The notes below the pieces were generated by a model, which ran no database searches, was not told the origin of the DNA, and was given only the letters and a program-made list of their open reading frames with translations. Below, in pieces: positions 1 through 11,817 of a DNA stretch of 64,000 nucleotides. Position numbers and translations under genes: made by a program. How positions within the stretch are numbered: position 1 is the first letter of the stretch; each line of letters begins with the position of its first letter. Source of the stretch: Adiantum capillus-veneris (lineage: Eukaryota; Streptophyta; Polypodiopsida; Polypodiales; Pteridaceae); assembly GCA_014529385.2 (NCBI GenBank), contig CM043948.1, positions 81,633,760-81,697,759 of the forward strand, given 5' to 3'.

Positions 1-1330
1 CAAGTGCGGATACAGACAAGAGATTCTTCTTGATCCCAGGTACATAAAGTGCATCAACAAGTGTGAAGGATCTGCCATTCGTAGCAGTAAGCACAATCTT
101 TCCAACTCCCTGAACCGGGTAAGAGGCATTGTTGGCACAAGTGACTGAATTCACATGAGGGACAGACTCGAGAGAGGTAAACAATTCACGATGTGAGGTA
201 ATGTGTTTTGTAGCACCAGTGTCTAAATACCACACATGTGCATCTGTAGCAACAACTGACAAGCATGCATCATGAACAGCAAGATTGTAAGTGTACTCTG
301 CGCTAAAATCCCATTCTGCATCAACGTCAGCAACATAGTCTCCTTTCACAGAAGACTCAACAATGGTTGCACTTGTAGTGGAACCAGCATTTGCAGTGGA
401 ACCACCCTCTTTCTTCTTAGCCTCTTTGGCCTTCAACTTAGGACACGACTTGATCAAGTGATCATTAGCTTTACAATAATGGCAACGCATCTTCTTTTTG
501 CCCTTATCACCAGAATTTCTAGACGAATTTCTTCCAACAGAAGCATTAGGAACAGAAGTTTGCCACTCGTAGTAGAACCATAAGAAGTGGTCGCATTGCT
601 GTTACCACCCTTTCTTTGAGAAGCAATAAAATCCTGTTCAATTGCATGCTGCCTAGTTCTGTTTTTTCTGGAAAGTGACTCTTGCAACAGCAATGTGCAT
701 AATGCATCAAACTTGACACTCTCAGGATTTCCTTGGGTCATCAGTCTCCAAGTACTAGCAAAAGTCTGGTAGGAATCTGGTAAGGCATCGAGAACAGTCT
801 ACACAAGGGAACTGTCTGAAATGACTTCACCTGCAGAAATAAGTTGCTCATTGATATCCTTGACACCAACAAGGAAAGTGTCCATGTCATCTTCCTCATG
901 CATAATCTTTGACTCCAGCTCTTTACGCAGCAAAGCAATTTTAGCCTCATTGCGGCTTGCATAAAGACCTGCTAGAATATCCCAAGTTGTTTTGCAGATT
1001 TTGCTAAATAAATGTGAGGAGAATGGTGCACTTCACAGACAACGGAATCAATGCATGATTCTGCGCATCCTTTACATCCCAACCAGCTTGTTTTGCCGTA
1101 GGCAAAACAACTCTAATAGCAGCAATCCTTGCAGCAAGACCTGCAACATCCTCAACATCGCCTACATCCTCAGAACCACGACGTACATGAGTGCTCTGCA
1201 CAATGTTCTAGACACCCTTTGACACAGAAACATGTTGCATCATATAAGCCCACATAGGGTAGTTGTCCCCATCCAACCTGTCCTCAGCAGCAAACAGCTT
1301 GAACACATCTGTGTTGTTGTTGTCAGCCAT
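1..1330 (-). pseudogene. gag: copia gag plus N-terminal protease, decayed
   Basis: The ATG at 1330-1328 opens a typical copia gag N-terminus (MADNNNTDVFKLFAAEDRLD followed by an NYPMW motif). A TAG interrupts it near 1210, at a place where the family usually has Trp (KGVW), and a frameshift lies near 1000. The gag core (UBN2-like) continues to about 560. A CCHC zinc knuckle, CHYCKANDHLIKSC, lies near 450-490 and would bind genomic RNA. A retropepsin active-site motif, LDTGATKH, lies near 205-235, followed by the protease flap region to the window edge. The protein would package element RNA and mature the polyprotein. Identification is firm; the reading frame is broken. Confidence 0.88.
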
Positions 1331-1676
1331 GGTAAATGCTGCACCTGATGTGAAAACTGCCCAAAAATAGGAGAAACGAACGGGAACAACCTGTGGTTTA
1401 TAGCACAAACCGTAGAAGACTATAAGGCACCTATTATGCAGAAAACGGCACTGACAGAAATTCTGCACAAAATGACGAAATAGCCTGTGCAGTACTGCTT
1501 GTAGTGGAAACGGAGGCCGAAATGAGCCCAAATCAAAATTCTGAGCAGACTAAGCTCTTCGAGCTTATCCAAAATTTTTGTCGACCTGCGAACGCTCACC
1601 AAAGCTCACTGAAATCGGAGTAAGTGAGCAGGCGTGTGCTGGAGCAACTGGCGACTAAGCCCGGGAGGACGTGACC

Positions 1677-1688
1677 TGCTCTGATACG
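1677..1688 (-). other. Primer-binding site (tRNA-Met type) of copia A1
   Basis: On the minus strand, just inside the LTR, stands GTATCAGAGCAGG. It matches the common plant copia primer site TGGTATCAGAGC except at its first bases. Its position a few bases from the LTR end fits a reverse-transcription primer site. Confidence 0.8.
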
Positions 1689-1691
1689 AAT

Positions 1692-1918
1692 TGTTGGAAT
1701 TAGGGTTGCAGAGAAACACACACAGCTTGGAGAAGACGAAGGAAGCTCAAGGCACACAATAGAGAGTGTGTTACTTAGTGTGCAATGGAAAGATAGATAG
1801 CCCTAGAGTGATGGGCGTATATACAATGCACGGGGGAAAAAACCTCCTAAAGAGGGAAAAAATGCCCCGTCGGTCCTAGTGTGTTCACACACATTACTAC
1901 CACATGTATATGGTAACA
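1692..1918 (-). repeat. 5' LTR of copia A1 (227 bp)
   Basis: The plus-strand copy begins TGTTGGAATTAGGG and ends GGTAACA, so the element-sense LTR runs TGTTACC...CCAACA with TG/CA ends. It has the same length as the LTR at 33503-33729 and differs at only about seven or eight positions by eye, so the two copies are fairly young relatives. Confidence 0.9.
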
Positions 1919-3267
1919 CAAGCATCTTCCACTTCCCATCTTTATAGCCATCACCTTCTTGGCAATTAGAAATTGGTTGCAATTGGCCCTTTTGGATTAA
2001 CACATCTTGGATTTTCTATTTCCATATAAAGAAATTTGTGTTGTCAAACTTTCTAATATTGTAAATGTCCTTCTTAAAAGAGGATTCCATATCTGCAAGA
2101 CTTGAGCACTATGGTGAGAATGCCAAAAAACTATGACAAAACAATGCGGAAATTTTTTGGCAAAACCTCGTCTACAATAGGAGCAAAATCTCAAGCTAAA
2201 ATGTTGCTCAAAGTGTCATAAAATGTATAGGTAGACTCAGAGGAGAATTCGGTAGAGTCTCCTTTGTACAAAGAGTGAAAAATTGAACCCATACAAGAGA
2301 CCATAAACTATCAATAAAGTAGATTGTATATGTGGCAAGCCAAGAAATTGACCCAAAGGCTGCCAACTTGGTGTCAAGGAAAATATATCGATACATATAT
2401 GACATATGGCAAGGATACCGTAATGGAAAACTCTAGCAACCTATATCACTGATAATATCTCAACATTTGAGAATATCCTAGCTCAAGAAAAAATCATGTA
2501 GGACCCTTCCAAACGCTAAGCAAACACAAAACACTAGCCATAATCTCAAAAGGGCTGAAAAACTTGCAAAAAATGGCTCCACATGATGTACAATGGGCAG
2601 TGTCTGCAACTCAATGTACATGATTTAGAACATGCACAAACAGGTCTTGAAAACTAATGCAAGAAATGTACATGATTTAGAACATGCACAAACAGGTCTT
2701 GAAAACTAATGCAAGAAATAGACGAAATCTTTGTGGAGATATCTACTCTCAAAAGAGCTCAAAGACAGTCTTAAGTGCTCAAAAAAAGTTTACATCTATC
2801 AATGGATAACATCCCACAATAAAACTACTACCAAAAGTGCTTGTGCAAGCATTGTACTCAATATCCAATGAACCTATAATCTCTCAATTCAAAGTTGACT
2901 AACAATTTGGAGGGAACCAAGATCTATGATCTCTCAATAAGAACCCACAAGTGTATACATCAAGCCAAGACACATATGGCAACACATATTCTCTCTGAAA
3001 AATGTAGATTCTAGGAACACCTGTGAACTACAAAGTGATGTGTGCTCGGGCTATGTGCCCCTTGTTAGCCTATTGTGAGCTAGTGAGAAATGTGTATGTT
3101 GGTGTAGATCCAAAGTTGATGCCATCTTATTCTGTTGGATAGAAGTCCCAAAAGCATCGATGCTCAAAATCAAAATGAAATCGATGGTCAGCAAGGAGAG
3201 CTGATGTTGATTTGAAACACCAAAGCTGATGCACTCATGTCAAATTCCATGAGTTGAAATTTGCGTG
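1919..3267. other. Unassigned non-coding stretch
   Basis: No coding region, RNA gene or element boundary could be supported. Frames are short and lack recognisable motifs. The only local structure seen is a two-copy 52-bp direct duplication at 2613-2716. Confidence 0.5.
2613..2716. repeat. 52-bp tandem duplication (2 copies)
   Basis: Two adjacent, essentially identical copies begin with AATGTACATGATTTAGAACA at 2613 and 2665. The lack of differences suggests a recent slippage or unequal-exchange event. Confidence 0.9.
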
Positions 3268-3272
3268 CCAAA

Positions 3273-4048
3273 TGTTAGGAAATAAGACGTAGCTAAATAG
3301 ATAATTGAGTAGATTACTTGATGGAGAGAGACAGATTTATATACACGAGATTATAGAGTAGAGAGAGAGAGGGAGGGAGTACACACGATATACGTGGTTC
3401 ACCCAATGTGGGCTACGTCCACCGGAAAGCAGCCACTCAATGGCTTTAGTACTTCAAAACAAGAAGTAGTTTACAAAGGGATTATACCCTTAATGGAGCT
3501 CCCGCCTTGCTTCACTCTCACCACCTCACATTCACCTTGTTGCATCAACTTCACACTATGAAATGTGTGTAGAAATGGCCTCCTTTTATAGGCCAAAAGG
3601 GCTGCCCTCTCTTATGAGAGACAACCATGTGTAGCCGCCCTTGTGCGAATAAGTCCAAATCGGACCCTCCAATCCGCCCATGTGTGGCTGCCCTTGAGAA
3701 GACAAGTCCGCTTTTGAATTTGGCCACCGGCCACCAGCCATTGACTTCCGACCACCGGCCACCGGCCATTGACTTCCGACCACCGGCCATCGGCCATTGA
3801 CTACCGGCCACCGGCCAACCGACCGGTTGTTTTCCGACCACTTTCCGACCGCCGTCCGGCAAAAAAGTCTCGGGGGCCTCCGCCCCCGAGGCCTTTAAAG
3901 TTGCCCCTGATTCTTGTCTGTGAAAATTTTGGTTTCCGGTGAGTGATTTTCCTTCACGCACGATGGCTTCTCCTCATAATGGGGGCCTTACAAATGTGCG
4001 CTTTTACCACAGAAAATTACAAGGGTAAATCAAGCTCCATACTTAACA
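3273..4048. mobile_element. Solo LTR (776 bp) with target-site duplication
   Basis: The stretch begins TGTTAGG and ends CTTAACA, so the termini TGTTA/TAACA are inverted. It is flanked on both sides by CCAAA (3268-3272 and 4049-4053), a 5-bp target duplication. It contains the ACGTGGTTCACCCAAT block near 3390 and the CTACGTCCAC block near 3413 that are often seen in plant copia-type LTRs, plus a GC-rich minisatellite. There is no internal domain, so this is the product of LTR-LTR recombination. The strand of the parent element was not determined. Confidence 0.85.
3721..3835. repeat. 28-bp minisatellite inside the solo LTR
   Basis: About three to four imperfect copies of a 28-bp unit containing GGCCACCGGCCATTGACTTC occur in tandem. 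They form the GC-rich block of the solo LTR. Open frames across it (for example 3551-3961 minus) are a by-product of the repeat. Confidence 0.85.
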
Positions 4049-4053
4049 CCAAA

Positions 4054-4940
4054 GACAAAATATCTCTCTCTCTATGTTTTCAAGGGAAAATCAAGGCCAG
4101 GTGTCAATGGTAGGCTAGGAAAGGCCATCATGTTGGGGTTAAAGGCAGATGTCCCTTTGCCCCAAGCCGTTGAACGTCTAGTGTTCGATCGCCCACTAAC
4201 TATACTAATCCATATTCTTTATATACATAGAAGAATAAGGTGTGAGGGCTTCTTACTACCCCCACTCTGCTCCACCATACAATGCCTACTGTTCTCCTCC
4301 TCCTCGCACTTTGCTCGCACTACTTCCACACATCGCACTCTCACAAGTGATATCAAAGCCAACGATTTCCTCGCTTCTAGCATGCATGCATCGATCCTAG
4401 CTTCAAGCTAAGGTTGAGCAGGATTTTATAGATTAAGGTTCTCTGTTATCAAAGCTCGACCGAGCTTCAAGTATAGAGTAGACTTGAAGGAGGAAGAAAT
4501 TGAGATCTAGAGATTTGTACATATTTGAAGCAACACAGTAGTGCTAGAAACACATAACTTAATAGTGGAGTTCCTTAATTAAAAGGTATTGCTAAAGAGT
4601 AAAAGGGTAATTCTAGTGATACTGTGGAGCTCTACAATAGCATTGGTAGATTGAAGAGTGCCTAAAATTGAGATCTATAGGTAGCGTGGCTTTTCAAAAG
4701 AGTTAATAGTAACATTGGTGTTTTTTGAGGTACAGTAGCACTACAAAACATCACAAAGAAAGAGAAAGGAGCAAGAGGAAGCAACAATGTGTGAGTGTAT
4801 GCGCGCGCGCACACACACACACACATGTACACACCCAATTTTGACAAAAAGATACCATGTGTACTCCTTCTCGAGCATCCAAGAATGCAGTAGACTTGAC
4901 TACAGTGCATGCACGCGTATGCACACACACACGGTTCTCG

Positions 4941-4998
<58 letters not shown>

Positions 4999-5093
4999 TC
5001 CTTGCCTCTCATTGTTAACATACTTTGAGATGTTATTCAACATCAGCAAGCTACTACTTTTGGCATAAGATTGCCTCTTCTCAGCATCAGCAC
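4054..5093. other. Unassigned stretch with microsatellites
   Basis: No gene could be supported. It carries a GC/CA dinucleotide run at about 4801-4825 and a GA run at about 4943-4994. The open frame that crosses the GA run encodes only a Leu-Ser repeat and is not regarded as a gene. Confidence 0.5.
4943..4994. repeat. (GA)n microsatellite
   Basis: An uninterrupted GA dinucleotide run of about 25 units. A shorter CA/GC run lies 120 bp upstream. Confidence 0.95.
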
Positions 5094-6388
5094 TGTTGGA
5101 GACTCTTCTTTGACATAGAATATTTTTCTAAGCTCTCAAATTTTGACATCCTGTGAGCAATTCTCTATTAACTATGGATTGTAGCCTTGACATTGACGAG
5201 AACTTCTGGCGAGGCCCTCCCATAGATATCCAAATATTTTGGCATCTCCCACGATCGGCGTTTTTGACACACACAAGAGTGTGTACTGATGTATGCTCTT
5301 TGTGGTTTAGATACTAATTTTCTCTGATTATCAACATAGTCGTGTCAGCTTACAAAATACATCTGAAGTTATATGTTTCCCTTCGCAGCAACTTTTGTGC
5401 GTTCATAGATGTCTTGAGCTCTCCATGCATTTTGAGAGAAAATTTGCATTGCCATATGCCTTTGTGTTAATTGAGTCAACGTCAGTTACCAGAAGCTACT
5501 AAAGACCAAAGACGTATGAATGCACATCGAGGATGAATGCAAAGGAGTAAAGATTGGAGTTACACATTTTCCACATTTTCCCAAAATGGTCACGTATTGT
5601 AAATTCCCGAGTTATTTCAAGCCATTGTAATATTTTAATGTGTTACGGGCTCAATGGGAGTTCCAAATTGTAAAGAATAGGTCACTTGTTGTGCCTAGGT
5701 TGCAGATTCAGTAAGTGGTGAGCCCTAAAGGCCTTGGGCACCCGGACATTGCATACTTTTAACCTAGGTATATAAGGCAGTGTGTAAAAGAAATTAGGGT
5801 TCTCAAGTTATTTGTTGAGAGCACTCTTTGGTGAGACAGAGAGCTCTTGAGGTGTGTGGCTATGGAGTCCTTGAGCTTCTCCTTGCTCATGAGACTTGAT
5901 TAACACTAATCAATGATTCATTCTCTCTCACTATGCCTCTCTCTTACTTCTTATGATTTCCTATGATGCTTAGATTAACTAGATCTTAATTAATTAGTGG
6001 TTAATCCCTCTCTAATCTTGTGTGATTGCCCTCTTTTGCTTGTGTGTACATGTAGGTTTGATTGGAGTGTGGTGTTCGATAAATCTATGTGTGTGTGCTT
6101 GCGATTAGTGTGTTGCATGATAGGATTAGTGTTCTATGCGTCTTGCAATCGTAGTGTGTGTGATTGGGTTGATTAGAGGTAAAGAGAAGTGGATATGGAG
6201 ATTGCCCTTCATTGCGGCTTACCTCCTCCATAGGCCGAGAAGCTCACATCGTAGAGTTAACCATTTGTGTTGCCACGATTAGCTCACTAACCGTGTGAGT
6301 GTTTCCATGCCCAAGCCGGGTAGCTCATCCCTCCGGATTGATAATTTTGTTGGTCATTGGAGCTATTGCAATGATGGGACCCCCAACA
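5094..6388 (+). repeat. Probable 5' LTR of element B (about 1.3 kb)
   Basis: The right end is well placed: GACCCCCAACA lies immediately before the primer site at 6391. The left end is inferred from TGTTGGAGACTC at 5094, which forms a matching TGTTGG/CCAACA terminal inverted repeat. A TATA-like motif lies at 5769-5776. No second LTR copy is available for comparison, so the left border is provisional. Confidence 0.6.
5769..5776 (+). promoter_or_regulatory. Putative TATA box of element B LTR
   Basis: TATATAAG lies about 620 bp before the LTR end, in the position expected for the U3 promoter of a long plant LTR. This is inferred from sequence only. Confidence 0.4.
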
Positions 6389-6390
6389 TT

Positions 6391-6408
6391 TGGTGCCGTT
6401 TCCAAGGA
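6391..6408 (+). other. Primer-binding site (tRNA-Asp type) of element B
   Basis: TGGTGCCGTTTCCAAGGA matches the tRNA-Asp primer site used by plant Tat and Athila elements (TGGCGCCGTTGCCGGGGA) at 14 of 18 positions. It stands two bases after the LTR end. A closer match serves element C on the opposite strand. Confidence 0.75.
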
Positions 6409-9400
6409 CGATGGCCTACGCTAGTGTAATTGTGGCATAAACGAATGCGTTCCCTCACTAATTTCACTACTAATTTCACTTGTGTGTTTATGTTTTTGTG
6501 GATTTTGAATGTGTGTGCATGAAGCAGTGAGCATTGTGTTCATAATTCCCTAATGTGTGACCATATCTTGCCAATTATGTGTTTACACACTCTAATTTCA
6601 CACTAGTCACTTTTGCTAATTTGACTAATTTTTGCTAATTTACTAATTTGCTATGAAGGATTGGAGCAGCCGACCATCCAATTAAGCTTCAACAAAAAGA
6701 TAATTAAGGTGGTATTCTCAACCTCCCTAAGATCTAAAGATGTGTAGAATTGTGTAGATATCCCACCAAGATGCAATGTAATGTGATGCAATGTAATGCT
6801 ATGCTATGTTGATGTGAGGGATGGAAAATTTTGCGATTTTTCATTTTCACACCGTTGTAATGCCGAAATTTTTAAGAATTGGCGACGCATGAATTTGATA
6901 AGTTTCAATAGCTAATTTATGAATGTGTGTTGCTAATTGGGTGCCTAATCGAGTTAATTGCATGCTTGGATGGTCAATTTTAGGTGTGTGTGCACTAATT
7001 TCAAGTGTGTGTGCATTCTAATTGAGTGTGTGCATGATATTTTTAGGTGTGTGTGCACTATTTTGCCCATGTTTGAGCACCTAGAAATCAATGTGTGCAT
7101 TGTGATTTTTCAATTGTGATGATTGATATGTGTTGTGCACATGCCCAACTAATGATTTATGAAGTCACATTGCAAATCTAACAAATTTAACCCTTTTGTG
7201 TGCGCGTCTAAAGATTGGCAAAAACTGCCAATTTTTTAGTGTGTGTGTGCCTAAAAAAGTGTGTAATTTGCATGGTTAATTCAATGTTTTGATTGCATAA
7301 ATGATGTTCGTAATGAACAAATGCTGCATTTTTGTGCTCAAAACAGGGATTTATACAATCTAATTGCGTCAATTTTTGACCTATTTTTGTCGATAATTTT
7401 GCCGGTTTAATTGCCTAGTTTTGATTTATTTGATAAAATTGTTGGCAATTTAATTGATGTGATTTCTGCAACTTTATTTGGCTGCACCATTTCCCAATGT
7501 GTGGAGAATTTATAGAATTTTTTTTGGTATTTTTTGGATAATTTTTGCAGTTTTTTGCTAATTTTTGCATTAATTTTTTGGATAATTCCATAAAAACTTG
7601 ATTTTGCAATCTTTACGAGCTATTTTGTGTGTGTGTATTTACAGCATCATTTTGTTCGCATTTGTGCCTTCCGTGGTCGAGTTTTGAGCGTTTTGCTATT
7701 TTCGGGGGCCGAATTGATATTTGTGTCGTAAATCGCATTTTCGGTAAAATCTGTTATTTTCGTTGTGCTTTTGCGTGTCGAAAATGCTCGATTGTGAATT
7801 ACAATGATTTTGTAAGATTCTTAGAATTTTTCGGGAATTTTTGGACTTTTCTGGCAAATTTTGGGATTTTCTGGTGATTTCTAGAGTTTTCGGTTAATTT
7901 TTGACCTATTTTTGGAAATAAAAAATAAATAAAAGAAAGCGTGTTTCGGACTTCGGTACCGTGCCTTACGGCGCTCTTCTTCTTTCCGCTCCCAGTGAAC
8001 CATCCCCACACTCTCACTCTTTCTCTTCCCGTCACACTTCCCCTCTGTGTCGCTACAATGCGTGAACCCAGTGTTAGAATAAAAACCGGGGTCCGGTGTA
8101 TTTTAACCAGCTGAAATCTTAAAATCCCGTTTAGAGTTTGAGCTTGCCTTGAAGAAAACTGGGAAATTCTCACAAGTTTTAGTGTATTTACCAGCAAAAG
8201 CTTCAAATTTTGACCTAAAAACCGGTGGAAATTCAAGTTGCCCTTATTTTCTTCGGTTAGAAAAAAGCATTTTTCTCGCCCTAACCCTCTCCCATCTCTC
8301 TAACCCATTCTCTCTCTCCCCTCTTACTCTCTCTCTAACTCTCTCTCCTCCCACTAACTTTGTTTTACTCTCTTTCTTCTCGCTCCCCCTCTTAACTCTC
8401 TTTCCCCGTAACTCTCACTCTTTGTCTCTCTCTCTCTAACGGCTACAAACCCCTGCCTCGCCGTCGAACACCTGTCAGGCGCACGTGCACGCTGCCACGC
8501 CATCCGCGCCAGGTCGTTGCTAACTACACTGACACTCGTTCCCTACTGCGCCGAGCCACCGCCAAGTCTCTTAACTCTCTCTCTTCTCCGCCTGCACTTT
8601 CCGGAGTTCACGGCACTGCACAAATCGGGGAGTCCCAACTCGTCAACGCCAGCTGCCCACGCACAGGTAAATTCTTTTAATTAATAAAAACAATAAAAAA
8701 ACCAAAACATAAAAAGATGAAAACAATCCAAAAATTAAATAAAAAATCAAAAGAAGTCAAAAGAAATCAATAAAAGGGATAAAAAATTTAAAAAATTAGA
8801 AAAACATAAAAAAATCACAAAAAAATAAAAAATAAAAACCTCAATAAAATTTACCATAAAAAAGATCAAAACTTTACAGCAAAAATCGTCGAAAATAGAA
8901 AAAAACATAGAAATCCACAGAAAAATAAAAAACACATAGAAAAACCATTAAAAATCTAAAAATTTGCAAATAAATCACCAAAAAAATTCAAAAACTGACA
9001 CAGATAAATCCCTAAAACATAAAAATTTTGTAAAAAACTCAAAAAACTCATTAAAAAATCTATAATTGATCGGAAAAAATCCCAAAAAAAACCGTAAAAA
9101 TCATAAAATCTTCTTAAAAAATTTAAAATTTTCACCAAAAAATCAAAACTTTCCAAAAAAATCTTTTAAAATCATGAAAATACCAAAAAACAATTCAAAA
9201 TTTCACAAATATAAAAAAAAGTACTAGAAAGTGCCAGAATAGTCAGAAAAAATTAAAAAGACCCAAAAAAGCGAGAAAAAGCCAAAACGAGGGCGAAAAG
9301 TAAAAATAGCACCGTTGAAAAAAGTCGAAAATAGCAAAAGCAAAGCCGAGAAAGTGTACCGCACACCGAGCGAATATCGCAAACCGAGCACACCGCAAAG

Positions 9401-9644
9401 CGGATCAGATCAGCCAAAAAAGCGAGCAAAATGACCAATTCGAAGCAGTGTAGCGGCAGACAAATTTTCAAATTTTGCACGCTAAAAATTGGCTAGTGCG
9501 AGTAATTGCGCTGCAAATTAGCTTCTAATTGACGAACAGGGGCACAACTCGCATACGATTGCAAATTAGGCTTGTACAAGCAGCAAAAATCTGCTAATCA
9601 ATACGAGAATCTGTCAATTGACATTTTTTGTGGATTAAGCCAAC
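6409..9644 (+). other. Long non-coding leader of element B
   Basis: No coding region could be supported between the primer site and the ORF at 9645. Composition changes sharply in blocks: TG-rich (6450-7650), CT-rich (about 8270-8440), GC-rich (8450-8670) and strongly A-rich (about 8690-9250, built of AAAAAATC-like words). Very long leaders are usual for Tat/Ogre-type elements. Short frames inside the A-rich block are artefacts of composition. Confidence 0.55.
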
Positions 9645-11812
9645 ATGGATTCAAATCAAGCCGAGAATTCAAGTACAGCAGGACAAGCTAGTAGCAGTGG
9701 CAACACATGCACAACTGCAACCAACCAGATTTTACAGTTTTATGGCTACAATGGAGACAAAGTCTTATATGCAGATTCAGAAGGCCATGGATACTTGATG
9801 AGCAGCAAAAGCAACACAAGAGCCAAAATCATGTTGATCAGAGTGAAGCCAGATTTAGAGAACACCCAGATGTTCACAGACTTCAGTGGAGCCAGGTATT
9901 GCAAGCTCAAAGATGAAGTGCAGATAGAAGTGCAAAAAAACAACCCAAGTGTAAATCCAAAAATATGCACAAGTCCACAAAGCATACAGTTAGTGCATAT
10001 GCAATCAGGATCATTGTACATGGACTACAATGGTCAGATCTATAATCGAGAACCAGAATTGCAAGATCCAACAGATCAACCAATAGAAGCCACTCTGATT
10101 GGAGAACCGAGCCAAAGACGGTACAAAGGTCGAGATGGAGCAATCTACAGCTTGATGCTCAGTGTTTTAAAAGAAGATACCGACAACTTGGCAAGCGTAG
10201 AAACAGAAACTTCTTAGCTAGAGCTCAACATGACAGAACGAGTTGGAATACCACCAGTCATGGTGTATTGCTCAGATTGTGGACGCAAAGGTGGACATTT
10301 TTCTGAAGATTGTCCAAGAAATCCTGACAATAGGGATATATCAACCGCCAAACAAGGTACGGAGAAAATTGGAAATGCGAATCTCGATGTAAGTGCATCT
10401 AACTTGTCACTTTTAATGAAATCAGATGATTCTGCATTACCATTAGAAGCACCAGTAAAAACACTGCAAGTTCAAAGTCAGCATAAAGATGCACAGGCAC
10501 CTGAAAAGCTTAAAATTGATTCTTTGAACAACAAATTCTTGCATGAATTTAGTAAAGGTGTCGAGATATCATCAAAGGGTAAAAAGACTGTTAGGTTTGC
10601 AAATGATTCTGCATCCACTGCCACAAGTGTGCAATCATTCATGAGTCTAAAGGACACATTAGAGAGAATGATGTTAGCTTTGTATGGTACACATCATTCA
10701 TATGCACACTATGTAGACCAAAAAGGACAACTGTACAAAAAGGATCAACCAGTGTTTGAACAGCCCACATACCATCTCATAGAAGTGCGTCGAGTGATAG
10801 ATCAGAAAGGATGGTTCATTTTAGAGGAAAGAATATATTATAGCCCATCCTCTCTAGAGCTAAAGGATATTACCCGAGTGAGCTCATATTTGTTCAGAGC
10901 CAAACTCTCCTCCATCAGAAATCAAGCTTCGATGTTGTGACCAAATGAACATATACTTTGATCAAAACAGTTGTAGATATAGACGAGAGTCTAGCATCTA
11001 TGATGCATTGGGTCCTGAAACCACAGAAGCTCATATCATTGGAGACCCATGGGATATACAATATCAGGGCAAAGATAATGCTATCTACAACTTAACTTGG
11101 GGAATCATTTGTCATGTTTCACAAAGATACATAGGAAACTATGTAGAAGGTTTGCAGATGCCAAATGTCAACAGTGCTGCTCAAAGTGTACCTTCATAGT
11201 CTCAAAAGGTGAGATTGAACCAAAGCCAAACAGTTTTGAACTCTTATAATGAAACCAAGCAGGCTATAGTGATCACCCTAGGAAGGGGAGAACTGTAAAT
11301 CCATCAAGTTCAGCTTATGTACCAGGAAATGCTACACCAGTTAGAAGTCCTAGGGCTTCTAGCGAACAAAATCCTTCAAAGCAGAAACCACTGAAAGATC
11401 ATATGGTTGTTGGAAGTTTCCAATTGACCTAGGTTCCATCAGAATCTGCAGATAAATGCCTCTATGAAGATCATCAAGGAAAAAAGTTTCAGATGATCTC
11501 CACAAGTCAAAGCCAAAAGCCAACAAATCCAATAGTATTCAAACAGTTACATGTGATCAAGCTCACATATGCATATCAAGATGCACATGATAACGAATAT
11601 CAATAAGGTCATGACCTTGTACAAACCCCTATGAATGGCCCAACTGAATTCAAAGACTATCTAAAGATGGTGCAAAGCCTCAAGCTGCCAGAATAGGTGA
11701 CAGAAAAGTCAAAATCAATGAAAGCTAAACTTCAGAAGGCTATACAAAGGTCACCACCAAAATCTCCTCCAAAGAGATAGATTCTGCCAAAAAGTACAAT
11801 GGATCTTTTAAG
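9645..11812 (+). pseudogene. Element B gag-like protein with repeated Y-x-D-x2-G-x2-Y modules and a zinc knuckle
   Basis: The ATG at 9645 opens 190 codons. After one TAG the same frame continues from 10230 to 10940, then shifts at 10945-11199. A Cys-His knuckle, CSDCGRKGGHFSEDC (CX2CX5HX4C), lies near 10270. Around it the protein repeats a module with a YxDxxGxxY start, as in LYMDYNGQIYNRE, HYVDQKGQLYKKD and IYFDQNSCRYRRE. Two copies also share an EAxxIGxP...YxGxDxAIYxL tail. A further decayed copy lies near 11460. The role is probably gag-like RNA binding, inferred from the knuckle and position. I do not recognise the repeated module. It ends where element C interrupts B. Confidence 0.65.
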
Positions 11813-11817
11813 GTCAA

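Larger units (their letters stand above)
1..1918 (-). mobile_element. Ty1/copia retrotransposon A1, 5' part (LTR, PBS, gag, start of protease)
   Basis: Reading on the minus strand there is an LTR, a tRNA-Met-type primer site, gag and a retropepsin motif, the order expected of a copia element. The rest of pol and the 3' LTR lie off the left edge. The LTR is nearly the same as the one at 33503-33729, so this family is present twice in the window. The gag has one in-frame stop and at least one frameshift, so this copy is not autonomous. The outer side of the LTR begins at 1919; the matching target duplication is outside the window. Confidence 0.9.

Noticed and set aside
3551-3961. 136-codon minus-strand frame rich in WPVAGGRW words
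   Set aside because: It is produced by the 28-bp minisatellite inside the solo LTR.
4662-5021. 119-codon minus-strand frame
   Set aside because: Its body is a Ser-Leu run from the GA microsatellite; no motif.
7799-8439. Frames of 96 and 145 codons in the leader of element B
   Set aside because: Low-complexity CT-rich or AT-rich DNA, overlapping on both strands, no motif.
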